A stretch of 64,000 bases of DNA from an uncultured Megasphaera sp. (lineage in GTDB: Bacteria; Bacillota; Negativicutes; Veillonellales; Megasphaeraceae), in the NCBI GenBank assembly GCA_934202965.1, contig CAKPYN010000002.1, positions 62,001 through 126,000 of the forward strand. The letters are read 5' to 3'. The position numbers were made by a program, and so were the translations under genes. How positions within the stretch are numbered: position 1 is the stretch's first letter; the number at the start of each line of letters is the position of its first letter. Positions 1-9,021 of this stretch are shown here, one piece after another. Below the pieces are notes generated by a model. The model saw only the letters and a program-made list of their open reading frames with translations, ran no database searches and was not told the origin of the DNA.

Positions 1-782
1 AATCCAAATGTAAGACCTGGACGTGAACTTACTTTCTTAACAGCCAGTACGACGCCCGGCATAAAGGACTTACGATCCATCGAATCATGACGAATTGTCA
101 ATAATTCACCATATCCGCCGAATAATACTTGCTGATGCGCTACATATCCAGGAAGACGGACACTATGAATCGGAATGCCGTCAACCTTCGCGCCGCGGGC
201 ACCATCCAAGCTTTCATGTGTTTTATCTTCAGCGGGTACAGCCTGCGCTTCACTGCGGGCAGCAGCAATCTTATTGGCTGTCATAATCGCCGTACCAGAA
301 GGCGCATCCAATTTATTATTATGATGCAGTTCAATAATTTCTACATCCGGCAAATACGGTGCGACTTCTGTCGATAATTTCATCATTAAGACTGCTCCGA
401 TGGAGAAATTCGGTGCAATAAAGATACTCGTTTTATGTTCCTTAGCCATGGCATCGAGTTCATCACGCTGCTGCGCCGTCAATCCTGTCGTGCCCACTAC
501 CATGTTGATACCATGGGCAATACAGGTTTTGGCATTTTCAAAAATAACGCGAGGTGTTGTAAAATCTACAACTACATCCGGTTTAATATCTTCCAATGCG
601 GCTGCCAGTCCTTCACGAATCGGCATATGCAATGTACCAATACCAGCAATTTCGCCTGCATCTTCTCCTACATGCGTAATGCTTACACCACCAACAAATT
701 CCAATTCTTTATCTTCATATACAGCTTTGACAACCTGACTTCCCATACGGCCGTCTGCACCATTTACAAGTACGCGAAGCAT
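1..782 (-). CDS. dapB: 4-hydroxy-tetrahydrodipicolinate reductase (3' end off the window)
   Basis: DapB reduces the dihydrodipicolinate-level intermediate with NAD(P)H in the lysine and meso-diaminopimelate (peptidoglycan) pathway. Reading back from the ATG at 782, the first residues MLRVLVNGADGRMGSQVVKA form the Rossmann nucleotide-binding loop. Further on, ELHHNNKLDAPSGTA matches the family substrate signature HHxxKxDAPSGTA. About 260 codons are visible, and the frame leaves the left edge after SRPGLTFG, so only the last few residues are missing. It has its own promoter (TTGACG-17-TATATT) and does not belong to the recN operon upstream of it. The identification is firm. Confidence 0.93.
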   Translation of the reverse strand, partial: MLRVLVNGADGRMGSQVVKAVYEDKELEFVGGVSITHVGEDAGEIAGIGTLHMPIREGLAAALEDIKPDVVVDFTTPRVIFENAKTCIAHGINMVVGTTGLTAQQRDELDAMAKEHKTSIFIAPNFSIGAVLMMKLSTEVAPYLPDVEIIELHHNNKLDAPSGTAIMTANKIAAARSEAQAVPAEDKTHESLDGARGAKVDGIPIHSVRLPGYVAHQQVLFGGYGELLTIRHDSMDRKSFMPGVVLAVKKVSSRPGLTFG

Positions 783-823
783 ATATTTCACCATCCTATT
801 TTACTTTGTTAAAGATTAACCTT

Positions 824-852
824 AATATATACCTATTATTCTATTACGTCAA
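824..852 (-). promoter_or_regulatory. Promoter of dapB
   Basis: On the minus strand TTGACG (847-852) and TATATT (824-829) are separated by exactly 17 nt. They lie about 42 nt upstream of the dapB ATG, between the recN stop and dapB. This is a near-consensus vegetative promoter. No operator was recognised. Confidence 0.7.
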
Positions 853-870
853 GGATATGCCTTTAAAACC

Positions 871-2550
871 TTATTTTTTTACTTGACTAACTAACTGTCT
901 TGCTGTTTCCAAACTAGCCTGCGTCATATCATTGCCAGCAAACATACGAGCAATTTCTTGTATATGTTCTTCTCCTGACAATAACCGAACTTGTGAAATC
1001 GTCCGTCCATCGCATTCTTTTTTATAAATAAAATAATGATGATCTGCAATCGACGCCGTTTGCGGCAAATGGGTAATGCAAAAAACCTGCCCATAGCGTC
1101 GAAGTTTCCGAATATGATCGGCTACCTGCAGCCCCGTTTGTCCGCTAATCCCGACATCAATTTCGTCAAAAATCATAGTCTTTCCCAAACTAATCGTTCG
1201 GCTGCTTGTTTTGAGGGCCAAGGCAATACGCGATATTTCACCACCGGACGCAATTTTCGCCAATGGCTTTTGTTCTTCCCCCAAATTCGCTGAAAAATAC
1301 AGCTCAATAGCCGCTGCCCCATTCGGCTCGATGCGCTGCATCGGCTCAATATGAAATGTAATCGATGTATTAGGCATTCCTAATTTAGCTAAAGCGTCTT
1401 CCATGGCATGTCCAAAAGCTTGATTGGCTTTACTGCGCAGTGCAAACAAGACGGCCGCCTGTTTTCTCAGTTCACTCTCTTTTTTCTGCATATCCTTTTG
1501 CAAGGATGCTAAGATATTTTCCGATTGGTCCAACCGATTATAGTCTGATTTCGCTTTCTCTAGAAATGCTAAAATCTCTGTAATCGTAATGCCATATTTG
1601 CGTTTTAATTTATCAATAACCGCCAGTCGTGCCTGCATCGTATCCAATGCTTTTTCATCAAAATCAAAGGCATCAGCGTATCGCACCAGTCCATCATGAA
1701 CATCTTCCAATTCATAGGTTAACGCCTCTATTTTCGCTGCCATTCCTTGAAAAGCCGTGTCATAGGCAGACGCTTTTTCCAAATTACGATGGATGATTTC
1801 GACTTGTTCCAATACGCCTTTTTGTCGTTCGCTGCCTTCCAAACAAAACAAGCTGTCCTTCAAATTATTTTTAATATGTTCCGCATGAGAAGAGGTGCGG
1901 ACTTTTTGTTCCAGCTCATCGTCTTCACCAATACGCAGCTGGGCATCTTCTATTTCTTTGATTTGAAATTCCAAAATGCCAAGGAGCCTTGCTTTTTCAC
2001 TTTCATCACGCTGTAATTTTTTTACCTGCACTCCCAGCGTACGCCATGATGCGTATAATGAATCATAGGCAGAGCGCGCGCACTGCAGCTGCGGCGTCAG
2101 GTTATCCAAAATCTGTACATGATATACTGGATCAAAAATAATCCGGTTATCAAATTGTCCGTGAATATCTAACAAATATTCACCAATATGACGCAATACC
2201 GTCATGGGAACAAGGGTTCCATTCACCAAGGTGGTGCCACGACCACTGCGATAAAACTGACGCGAAATGACGAGTTGTGTATCTTCAAAGGCAATATGAT
2301 TTTCCTGCAGCAACTGTTGCAGCGGTTCAGGAATGGCTGCAAAAAAGAACGCGCCTTCAACAAGAAACGACTCCGTGCCCTGACGCACGAAAGATGCTGA
2401 AGCGCGTTTACCTGCCAACATGCCAATCGCATCCAGCAGAATCGATTTGCCGGCCCCGGTTTCACCCGTAAAAATAGTAACGCCCTCACCGAAAGTCAGA
2501 TGTAAATCTTCTATTAAAGCAAAATTATGGATATGCAGCGATTGCAGCAT
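871..2550 (-). CDS. recN: DNA repair protein RecN
   Basis: RecN is an SMC-like ATPase that acts at double-strand breaks. The 559-residue length is normal. The Walker A loop GETGAGKS is at residues 29-36. A central region rich in charged and leucine residues (about 150-380) fits the coiled coil. The C-terminal half carries the ABC signature IASGGEISR and the Walker B MIFDEIDVGISG. The start has GAGG seven bases upstream and lies 7 nt after the argR stop, so the two are co-transcribed. It is the last gene of a long minus-strand operon, as in many Firmicutes, where argR-recN is a common pair. Confidence 0.95.
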   Translation of the reverse strand: MLQSLHIHNFALIEDLHLTFGEGVTIFTGETGAGKSILLDAIGMLAGKRASASFVRQGTESFLVEGAFFFAAIPEPLQQLLQENHIAFEDTQLVISRQFYRSGRGTTLVNGTLVPMTVLRHIGEYLLDIHGQFDNRIIFDPVYHVQILDNLTPQLQCARSAYDSLYASWRTLGVQVKKLQRDESEKARLLGILEFQIKEIEDAQLRIGEDDELEQKVRTSSHAEHIKNNLKDSLFCLEGSERQKGVLEQVEIIHRNLEKASAYDTAFQGMAAKIEALTYELEDVHDGLVRYADAFDFDEKALDTMQARLAVIDKLKRKYGITITEILAFLEKAKSDYNRLDQSENILASLQKDMQKKESELRKQAAVLFALRSKANQAFGHAMEDALAKLGMPNTSITFHIEPMQRIEPNGAAAIELYFSANLGEEQKPLAKIASGGEISRIALALKTSSRTISLGKTMIFDEIDVGISGQTGLQVADHIRKLRRYGQVFCITHLPQTASIADHHYFIYKKECDGRTISQVRLLSGEEHIQEIARMFAGNDMTQASLETARQLVSQVKK

Positions 2551-2557
2551 ACAAACC

Positions 2558-3013
2558 TCATTCTTTCATCAACGAAACAATTAATTTAACCAACTGTGGT
2601 ACCGTATCCGCATTATTCGTAATAATAAGAATCGTGTCATCTCCAGCGAGTGTGCCAATGACGCTTTCCCATTTTGCATGATCAATGGCTGAAGCCACCA
2701 TGCTGGCAGAACCCGGCAGCGTATGAACTACAATTTGATTAAAGGCTGGGTCAACGCGGACGATAGAATCTTGAAATAAGCGTGCCATGCGGTTTTTAGA
2801 CATGAGCATATTTTGTTCCGGTGACAGCGCGTATCTATAATGGCCATCGCTGGTAGGAACTTTAATCAACATGAGTTCTTTGATGTCACGAGATACGGTA
2901 GCCTGCGTAACTTCAATGCCTTCTTCCTGCAGTGCTTTGGCTAATTCTTCTTGTGTTTCAATGGGACGTGACTGCACAATTTCCTTTATTTTTGTATAAC
3001 GAAATCTTTTCAT
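2558..3013 (-). CDS. argR: Arginine repressor ArgR
   Basis: ArgR is a hexameric, arginine-responsive regulator of arginine synthesis and degradation genes. At 151 residues it is of family length. The N-terminal half (about 1-70) is the winged-helix DNA-binding domain, with ELAKALQEEGIEVTQATVSR as the recognition region. The C-terminal half contains GTLAGDDTILI, the conserved arginine-binding and oligomerisation motif. A purine-rich AGAGGG precedes the ATG. It sits between the mnmM-like methyltransferase and recN; no arginine genes are in the window, so its position reflects the conserved Firmicutes operon and not local regulation. Confidence 0.94.
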   Translation of the reverse strand: MKRFRYTKIKEIVQSRPIETQEELAKALQEEGIEVTQATVSRDIKELMLIKVPTSDGHYRYALSPEQNMLMSKNRMARLFQDSIVRVDPAFNQIVVHTLPGSASMVASAIDHAKWESVIGTLAGDDTILIITNNADTVPQLVKLIVSLMKE

Positions 3014-3019
3014 ACTATC

Positions 3020-3595
3020 TTACCCTCTTTTCTGTACAATATACAATCGAGGCGGACAATGAATTTGATTCACCGGCTGCCACGAAGAAATATCAAACTC
3101 TTTTTGCGGCACAGTCTGTAAAAACGAGCGCAGTGCTTTTTCTTCCTCTGCCCCCGCCGGTGTCCCCGGATATGCCGCTATCATAATTATCCCATTTATC
3201 GCAATTTTATTCAAGCATAATTTCACAGCTTTTACAGTAATTTCTGTTTTTGTGTGAATTGCATGGTCCCCAGAAGGCAAATACCCCAAGTTAAATACAA
3301 TAATATCCGGATTTCCTGCAACGTCTTCCAATAACACATCATGAGAACCTTGTCGGCAAATAACTTGCTTAGTATATACATGCTGCTCTTGCAGCCTTTT
3401 TTTCGTCGCCTGTACTGCACATTCCTGAATATCAAAAGCATATAAAACAGCCGTATCGGGCATACAGGACGCTAAAAAAGCTGTATCATGGCCATTGCCG
3501 CATGTCATATCCACTAAAATATGCGCCTGCGACGCATAGGGCTGTAAAAACATGTGCGACATGGTTACGGCATTTTTAAACGGATAGACGTTCAT
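3020..3595 (-). CDS. mnmM: MnmM (YtqB)-type class I SAM methyltransferase
   Basis: This 191-residue protein belongs to the small rRNA_methylase family (PF06962). The B. subtilis member YtqB/MnmM methylates the 5-aminomethyl-2-thiouridine of the tRNA wobble position. The SAM-binding motif is VDMTCGNGHDTAFLA near residue 30, and NLGYLPSGDH is the family's characteristic NxGYLPxGD motif. It starts 1 nt after the nadK stop, and its Shine-Dalgarno sequence (GGAAGGA) lies inside the end of nadK, which implies coupled translation. The family is clear. The exact substrate is taken from the B. subtilis homologue and not shown here. Confidence 0.8.
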   Translation of the reverse strand: MNVYPFKNAVTMSHMFLQPYASQAHILVDMTCGNGHDTAFLASCMPDTAVLYAFDIQECAVQATKKRLQEQHVYTKQVICRQGSHDVLLEDVAGNPDIIVFNLGYLPSGDHAIHTKTEITVKAVKLCLNKIAINGIIMIAAYPGTPAGAEEEKALRSFLQTVPQKEFDISSWQPVNQIHCPPRLYIVQKRG

Positions 3596-3596
3596 A

Positions 3597-4469
3597 TTAA
3601 TCCTTCCCCATCAATTTTGTAAACAAATTCGTATAAAAATAATTTTGATTAAATCGAATAATTTTCATCACATAATCTGCTTTGCGAATCTGCAGAGTCA
3701 TAGACCGAAGCAGTTCTTGATCCATCATGCCATCGACAGAAACACGAACGCCATTGCGGCTGTGTATGGTACTAAGGCTGATTTGATCGGTATCGCTAAG
3801 TACCAGTGGTACTTTTAGCAGCAAATGCGGACATACAGGCGTAACCATAATACACTTTACTTTGGGAGAAACAATCGGTCCGCCACTAGAAAAGGTATAA
3901 CCCGTACTGCCGGTCGCTGTCGAAACGATAATGCCATCACCGGGATACTGCTGAATAAAATGACCATTAATACTCATATCGACGCGGATTAATTTACCTA
4001 CATTGCCATGGGCGATTACAATATCATTTAATGCCGGCGGCAGCGATTGTACCATACCGTCTTCATCATACACCGTTCCCTGCAGCATCATTCGCTCTTC
4101 CGTAAAATAACGCCCCTGCATAATATCCAAGATACGTCGTTCCAATGTTTCTGTTTCCACTTCATACAAAAAACCCAAGGAGCCCAAATTAACACCGCAG
4201 ACGGGAATGCCCGTTTCGGCAAATTGTTTTGCCATTTTTAAAATCGTACCATCGCCGCCAAGCACCAAGGCCACATCAATAGAACGGTACATTGTCATAT
4301 GAGGACGTAAATGTCCAGCACCGATATGCTGATACAAAGGCTGACAGCTTTCACTGACATAGGCCGGTAAATAATAGGCAATATCATATTTTCGACAAAT
4401 TTCTATAATTTGCTGCACAATGACAGCACATTCTCGCTTGACTAAATTAGGAAAGATTCCAATTCGCAT
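3597..4469 (-). CDS. nadK: NAD kinase
   Basis: NadK phosphorylates NAD to NADP with ATP (or polyphosphate) and is the only route to NADP. The 290-residue protein has the catalytic GGDGT motif at residues 71-75, preceded by a hydrophobic strand, and the NAD-binding stretch TATGSTGYTFSSGGPIV in the second domain. Gene order tlyA-nadK-mnmM-argR-recN is a classic Firmicutes arrangement. It starts 10 nt after the tlyA stop. No unusual features were seen. Confidence 0.95.
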   Translation of the reverse strand: MRIGIFPNLVKRECAVIVQQIIEICRKYDIAYYLPAYVSESCQPLYQHIGAGHLRPHMTMYRSIDVALVLGGDGTILKMAKQFAETGIPVCGVNLGSLGFLYEVETETLERRILDIMQGRYFTEERMMLQGTVYDEDGMVQSLPPALNDIVIAHGNVGKLIRVDMSINGHFIQQYPGDGIIVSTATGSTGYTFSSGGPIVSPKVKCIMVTPVCPHLLLKVPLVLSDTDQISLSTIHSRNGVRVSVDGMMDQELLRSMTLQIRKADYVMKIIRFNQNYFYTNLFTKLMGKD

Positions 4470-4479
4470 TCATCTTCAC

Positions 4480-5283
4480 CTACATTTCATGAGAACGATT
4501 GACGATCGTATCCACGATTTCATCCGTAATATCATTATGGCAAGATGCATCTTTTCGACTATACAGTAAATATTCAATATTGCCGTCGGCGCCTTTGATA
4601 GGTGAAAAGGTTAACCCTATGGGAGATATGCCGCATGCCGCAATGCCATCCGTTACATGTCGTATGACATCCCGATGGACCGTAATATCCCGTACAATAC
4701 CGCCTTTTCCCACATGTTCCCGTCCTGCTTCAAATTGCGGTTTAATGAGCGTAACCATCGTACCATTTTCTTTTAAAAGCGGCACAACAGCGGGCATAAT
4801 TTTTAATAAAGAGATAAAGGATACATCTATCGAGATGAAATCAACAGCTTCGCCAATATCTGCTACCGTAACGTTGCGGATATTGGTCCGTTCCATATTG
4901 ACGACGCGTTCATCCGTGCGCAGTTTCCACGCCAGCTGGCCATAGCCAACGTCGACGGCAAAAACTTTTACTGCACCATGCTGCAGCGCACAGTCCGTAA
5001 ATCCGCCTGTGGATGCGCCAATATCCATCATCGTTTTATTTTTCAAGTCAATGGGAAAGGTTTCCATGGCTTTTTCTAGTTTTAAGCCGCCGCGCCCTAC
5101 ATAGGGAATCGGATTTCCTTTCACCGTAATTTCCACATCCAGCGGCAGTTTAGTGCCGGCTTTATCAACGCGTTGATTTTTAACAAAAACGAGGCCCGCC
5201 ATAATGGTAGCTTTTGCTTTTTCCCGGCTCTCTGATAACCCCCGATTGACCAACAATACATCCAATCTTTCTTTTTGCTGCAT
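4480..5283 (-). CDS. tlyA: TlyA family rRNA 2'-O-methyltransferase / putative hemolysin
   Basis: TlyA proteins join an N-terminal S4 RNA-binding domain (about residues 5-60) to an FtsJ/RrmJ-like SAM methyltransferase domain. The mycobacterial member 2'-O-methylates 16S and 23S rRNA. Here the S4 part reads RLDVLLVNRGLSESREKAK, and the SAM loop DIGASTGGFTDCALQ starts at residue 87. Length 267 is typical. It lies between ispA and nadK. In many Firmicutes dxs sits between ispA and tlyA, but here only 12 nt separate the two and dxs is absent. The hemolysin name is historical; an rRNA target is inferred from the family. Confidence 0.9.
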   Translation of the reverse strand: MQQKERLDVLLVNRGLSESREKAKATIMAGLVFVKNQRVDKAGTKLPLDVEITVKGNPIPYVGRGGLKLEKAMETFPIDLKNKTMMDIGASTGGFTDCALQHGAVKVFAVDVGYGQLAWKLRTDERVVNMERTNIRNVTVADIGEAVDFISIDVSFISLLKIMPAVVPLLKENGTMVTLIKPQFEAGREHVGKGGIVRDITVHRDVIRHVTDGIAACGISPIGLTFSPIKGADGNIEYLLYSRKDASCHNDITDEIVDTIVNRSHEM

Positions 5284-5295
5284 TTCTTACTCCCC

Positions 5296-6177
5296 TTACT
5301 TTGTTCGAACCAGCATATAAGAAACTAAGTCCCGTAAAAACCATGCTTGTTCACCTAACGGTGCGATGGCATCTATTGCCTGCTGCGCAGCTTCTTTCGC
5401 CATTCGTCTTGCTTCTTCCAATGAAAAAATAGTGACATACGTTGCTTTATCATTTTTTTCATCGCTGCCCACGGGCTTGCCGATGACGGCTTCATCACCG
5501 ACAACATCTAAAATATCATCGGTAATTTGAAAAGTCAGTCCCATGTTCACCGCATAGGCATCTAACATCTGTTTTTCCGTTTCATCTGCATCTCCCAGCA
5601 GTGCCGCTAAATCAATGGCGGCTTTAAAAATAACACCGGTTTTAGACTGATGAAGCAATTCCAAGCCGCGTTTTCCAATATGCAGATTTCCTTCTGATTC
5701 CAAATCAAATGCCTGACCGCCAACCATACCAGCCGGTCCGGCAGCATGCGCAAAAACAGCAATACATTGTGTTAATTTTTCCGGCGCAATTGGCTGGCGG
5801 GCCATGAGTTCAAAGGCATATGTCAGTAGTCCATCTCCTGCTAAGATTGCCGTTCCTTCACCAAAAACAACATGATTTGTCGGTTTTCCCCGCCGCAAAT
5901 CATCATTGTCCATGGCCGGCAAATCATCATGAATGAGCGAATAGGAATGAACGCATTCTAACGCACAGGCCAATTCTAAATATGGCGCACTGTCTTTTCC
6001 CAAAGCCTCTATCGTTGCTAACAGTAAAATCGGTCGAATCCGTTTACCTCCAGCCATCAAACTATAATTCATGGCTTTGTATAACGTGGAAAACTGCGGT
6101 ATATCCGTTTGCAGCAACGTAGATAAGTGCCTATCGATTTGCTGCTTTTTTTCTCTCATATACTCTGTAAACGTCAT
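5296..6177 (-). CDS. ispA: Polyprenyl synthetase (farnesyl/geranyl diphosphate synthase)
   Basis: IspA condenses isopentenyl diphosphate with allylic diphosphates to give farnesyl (C15) diphosphate for undecaprenyl and quinone synthesis. The first aspartate-rich motif is HDDLPAMDNDDLRRGKPT, with the two-residue insertion typical of short-chain bacterial enzymes. The second is ITDDILDVVGD. At 293 residues it has the usual length. Its ATG overlaps the xseB stop as ATGA, with AAAGGA about 12 nt upstream inside xseB. It is part of the xseA-xseB-ispA-tlyA operon. Product chain length is inferred from the first motif and the gene context. Confidence 0.92.
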   Translation of the reverse strand: MTFTEYMREKKQQIDRHLSTLLQTDIPQFSTLYKAMNYSLMAGGKRIRPILLLATIEALGKDSAPYLELACALECVHSYSLIHDDLPAMDNDDLRRGKPTNHVVFGEGTAILAGDGLLTYAFELMARQPIAPEKLTQCIAVFAHAAGPAGMVGGQAFDLESEGNLHIGKRGLELLHQSKTGVIFKAAIDLAALLGDADETEKQMLDAYAVNMGLTFQITDDILDVVGDEAVIGKPVGSDEKNDKATYVTIFSLEEARRMAKEAAQQAIDAIAPLGEQAWFLRDLVSYMLVRTK

Positions 6178-6443
6178 AAGTCCAATGTTCCTTTCTCCGA
6201 CAACGAAGAGGGTTCCGCTTCTTCATTTTCTTCTTGTCCGGCATGAATATCGGCCAGCGCCTGCGCTTTTTGTTTGGCATATTCTAGCGCACTGTCACAT
6301 GCTTCGGACAGCTTAATTGCCTTTTCATACAAATCCAGCGATTCTTTTAATGTCAGATCTGGTGCTTCCAGGGCTGACACTAATTCGGCCAGTTTATTGT
6401 AATTGGCTTCAAAATTTTTTAATTTATCTGTTGTTCTTGCCAT
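6174..6443 (-). CDS. xseB: Exodeoxyribonuclease VII small subunit
   Basis: XseB binds the coiled-coil arm of XseA to form exonuclease VII, a single-strand-specific DNA exonuclease. The ATG at 6443 (protein beginning MARTTDKLKNFEANYNKLAE) has AGAGG nine bases upstream. An in-frame TTG three codons earlier lacks its own ribosome site, so I chose the ATG, giving 89 residues. The family region DLTLKESLDLYEKAIKLSEAC is intact, and the C-terminal tail is acidic. The gene overlaps the end of xseA by 20 nt and the start of ispA by 4 nt. Confidence 0.92.
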   Translation of the reverse strand: MARTTDKLKNFEANYNKLAELVSALEAPDLTLKESLDLYEKAIKLSEACDSALEYAKQKAQALADIHAGQEENEEAEPSSLSEKGTLDL

Positions 6444-7635
6444 ATATGTCAACCTCTTTTACATCTGTTTTTACGCATCCATCGACAAGCTGAATCTGTA
6501 ATTCTTCATTCGTTTTAATTTGTGTAATCTGCGTAATAATACGGCCAGACTGTTCTAATTGTCCATAGCCGCGCTGTACCAGCGTGCATGGATTCATCGC
6601 TTCTAATGATGCTTGTTTTTCCCGCAGCAGAGACTGTTTACGCGTCATACAAACTGCCAGTTTCTGCGCAGCTGTTTCTCTCTGTTGTCTGACTTGTTCC
6701 TGCTTTAATGATAAAAATGCAGCATATCGCCGTGGCTGAATGCATGCCTTCAGCCGGTCTACTTCTTTTTGCCGCTTGGCTATATGTGCTTCCAGTAATT
6801 CATAGGCTCGCTGACTATATACGGCCAAGTTCATTTCTATATCCCGTATAGATGGAAAAGCTAATTCAGCAGCATGTGTCGGTGTTGCAGCTCGTACATC
6901 AGCAGCATAGTCTGCCAGTGTCGTGTCTGTTTCATGTCCAATAGCCGTAATAATCGGTATCGATGATTGATATATGGCCTTAACAACCAAAGGATCATTA
7001 AAGCACCATAAATCTTCTAATGAGCCGCCGCCGCGAGCCAAAATAAGCACATCCAGTTTCGTATTTTTACTGGCCTTTTCAATAGCCGCAGCAATGTTAG
7101 GTGCCGCATCCGCGCCTTGCACCGGAATAGGATACAGCTGAATCCATACATATGGATTGCGCTCTGCCGCAATTTTATAAATATCGTGAAGAACAGCCCC
7201 TGTTTTAGACGTTAATACACCAACCTGCCATGGAAATGGCGGTATATCTTTTTTATGGTCTAACGAAAAATATCCTTTTTCTTCCAATTCAGTTTTGATT
7301 CTCTCATATTGTGCTTGAAGAGATCCCATGCCTTGTGAAAAAAGCCGCTCGATAATAAAGGAAACGGTACCGCCCTTTTCATAGACATTCACAGCTCCTA
7401 TAACAACAACATGATCGCCATCTTGTACCTGTTCCATCGAACGGCCGACACGACTGCGAAATAATATAGCCCGAATGGAACACCCGGCATCACACAATGT
7501 CATGTAGTAATGGCCATTTGATGCCCGTTTTAATCCCATAATATTGCCTTCCATCGCTACACTTTGCAGGCGATAGTCTTTATCTATATTCGCTTTGATT
7601 CGTCGTACTACGTCGGTAACAGAAGCATACTTCAT
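6424..7635 (-). CDS. xseA: Exodeoxyribonuclease VII large subunit
   Basis: XseA is the catalytic subunit of exonuclease VII. In its 403 residues, an OB-fold domain (about 1-100) precedes the nuclease domain. That domain carries ILARGGGSLEDLWCFND and TAIGHETDTTLADY, both hallmarks of the family. A long helical region rich in Gln, Arg and Lys follows (about 280-370) and should form the coiled-coil arm that binds XseB. The ATG has AGGAA upstream and directly follows the stop of the TsaD-like gene with no gap, so it is co-transcribed with it. Confidence 0.95.
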   Translation of the reverse strand: MKYASVTDVVRRIKANIDKDYRLQSVAMEGNIMGLKRASNGHYYMTLCDAGCSIRAILFRSRVGRSMEQVQDGDHVVVIGAVNVYEKGGTVSFIIERLFSQGMGSLQAQYERIKTELEEKGYFSLDHKKDIPPFPWQVGVLTSKTGAVLHDIYKIAAERNPYVWIQLYPIPVQGADAAPNIAAAIEKASKNTKLDVLILARGGGSLEDLWCFNDPLVVKAIYQSSIPIITAIGHETDTTLADYAADVRAATPTHAAELAFPSIRDIEMNLAVYSQRAYELLEAHIAKRQKEVDRLKACIQPRRYAAFLSLKQEQVRQQRETAAQKLAVCMTRKQSLLREKQASLEAMNPCTLVQRGYGQLEQSGRIITQITQIKTNEELQIQLVDGCVKTDVKEVDIYGKNNR

Positions 7636-8583
7636 TTATTTGTTTCCTTCCTGCCAAGCAGCCCAAAATGCAACGCCGGAACTATTATCGGCACTATATC
7701 CATCAGGCGCCAAATACAGCCGAATGCGTTTTTGTACACAATATAGTTCCAACTGCTGCCGTAAATATTGATTGGACATCACACCGCCAGCGGCTGTCAA
7801 CTGACTTTCCTCGGGAAGCACCTGATCCATCATGCGCCGAAGACCATCCCAAATGGTAGCAAGCGTCCATTGGCATACTGTTGCTTTTTCAGCATTTCTC
7901 TTAGCAATCCAGCGCTGTGCCTGCGATTCGGGCCCAGAATAGCTCAGTTCCCCTTGTTGACACCAAACTCGTCCTGCTTTACGGTGCATCGTCGCGTCCT
8001 GTGCCATTTTATCTACATACACGCCCGCCGGAAAGGGAAATCCTAAGGCTACGCCGATTCTATCAATAAATTGGCCGGCACTAATATCACTGGTACCGCC
8101 TATACGCGTAATATCCAATCCCTTTGAATCCGGCACGGATTTTAACATATCCGTCGTTCCGCCGGATAAATGTAATCCATAAAAAGGCTGTTCCGGTATC
8201 ATTCCGATATCACGCAATACAGCCATCAGATGATTTTCCTGATGGCTCATCGGGTATATGGGTATATGCAGTACCGCCGCCAAGGATCGGGCATAGCCAA
8301 AGCCCGCCAGAAAAGCCGGCATATACGAGTCTTCCCGGCGGCGCGGTTTATTGGTCACGCCAATAGCACAAATACGGGAATTTGCTAAATACGGTACGAG
8401 TCGTTCAAACAAAACCGGTAAATTGCGCATATGCTGATAAACCATATTAGACTGCGATAATCCCCGTTCTCCTGATTTCACAGATAAAATGATGCGTTCA
8501 TCGGCTACAACATGATACGAAGAGTCAACCAAACACAACGACGTTGTGTAACAACTCGTATCAATTCCTAAAAATAAGTTCAT
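7636..8583 (-). CDS. TsaD-like (peptidase M22 family) ASKHA-fold protein, paralogue type
   Basis: This 315-residue protein belongs to the Kae1/TsaD superfamily of ASKHA-fold proteins. It opens with LGIDTSCYTTSLCLV, the phosphate-binding strand pair. SHQENHLMA supplies the HxxxH metal-binding pair of TsaD, and GLHLSGGTTDML and ADNSSGVAFWA fit the nucleotide-binding loops. True TsaD is normally longer and keeps more of the threonylcarbamoyl-transfer signature, so this looks like the paralogue that Firmicutes carry beside nusB and xseA. Its substrate is not known to me. The ATG overlaps the nusB stop as ATGA. Confidence 0.75.
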   Translation of the reverse strand: MNLFLGIDTSCYTTSLCLVDSSYHVVADERIILSVKSGERGLSQSNMVYQHMRNLPVLFERLVPYLANSRICAIGVTNKPRRREDSYMPAFLAGFGYARSLAAVLHIPIYPMSHQENHLMAVLRDIGMIPEQPFYGLHLSGGTTDMLKSVPDSKGLDITRIGGTSDISAGQFIDRIGVALGFPFPAGVYVDKMAQDATMHRKAGRVWCQQGELSYSGPESQAQRWIAKRNAEKATVCQWTLATIWDGLRRMMDQVLPEESQLTAAGGVMSNQYLRQQLELYCVQKRIRLYLAPDGYSADNSSGVAFWAAWQEGNK

Positions 8584-9020
8584 TCTACCCGCGACCTTAC
8601 ATAGGCACCTAATACGCCGTTAATAAACCGCGCTGATTTTTCACCGCTGTACTCTTTGGCCAGCACAATCGCTTCATTTAACACAATCGATGGGGCTATT
8701 TCTTCTTTAGGATATACCAATTCGCACAATGCCAATCGCATAATGTTTTTATCCGTATTATTCAGTCTGGCAATGTCCCATCCTTTGGCATAGGTCTGGA
8801 TAATCGCATCTAATTCATCCCTATGGGCCGTAACAGTCTGTAAAATATATTCGTCATAAGCATCATCAACTGTCATTTTTTCTGACTCTACCAAATCCGA
8901 TGCGGTTATCGTATCTTTTTCAAAAATTTCTTTTTCACTATACTGAATGTCATTTTCGCTGTGAAATTCACGGGAAAATAATCGTTCTAATGCCTGCTGG
9001 CGTGCTTTATGTCTGCTCAC
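8580..9020 (-). CDS. nusB: Transcription antitermination factor NusB
   Basis: NusB binds boxA RNA with NusE (S10) and promotes antitermination of rRNA operons. The 146-residue protein starts SRHKARQQALERLFSREFH, the conserved N-terminal helix. It carries ARLNNTDKNIMRLALCEL and APSIVLNEAIVLAKEYSGEKSARFINGVL, the C-terminal signature regions. The start codon is GTG, with AGGAGG five bases upstream. A slightly long acidic insertion lies at about residues 22-50. It lies directly after the second Asp23 gene, an order common in Firmicutes. Confidence 0.93.
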   Translation of the reverse strand: MSRHKARQQALERLFSREFHSENDIQYSEKEIFEKDTITASDLVESEKMTVDDAYDEYILQTVTAHRDELDAIIQTYAKGWDIARLNNTDKNIMRLALCELVYPKEEIAPSIVLNEAIVLAKEYSGEKSARFINGVLGAYVRSRVE

Positions 9021-9021
9021 A

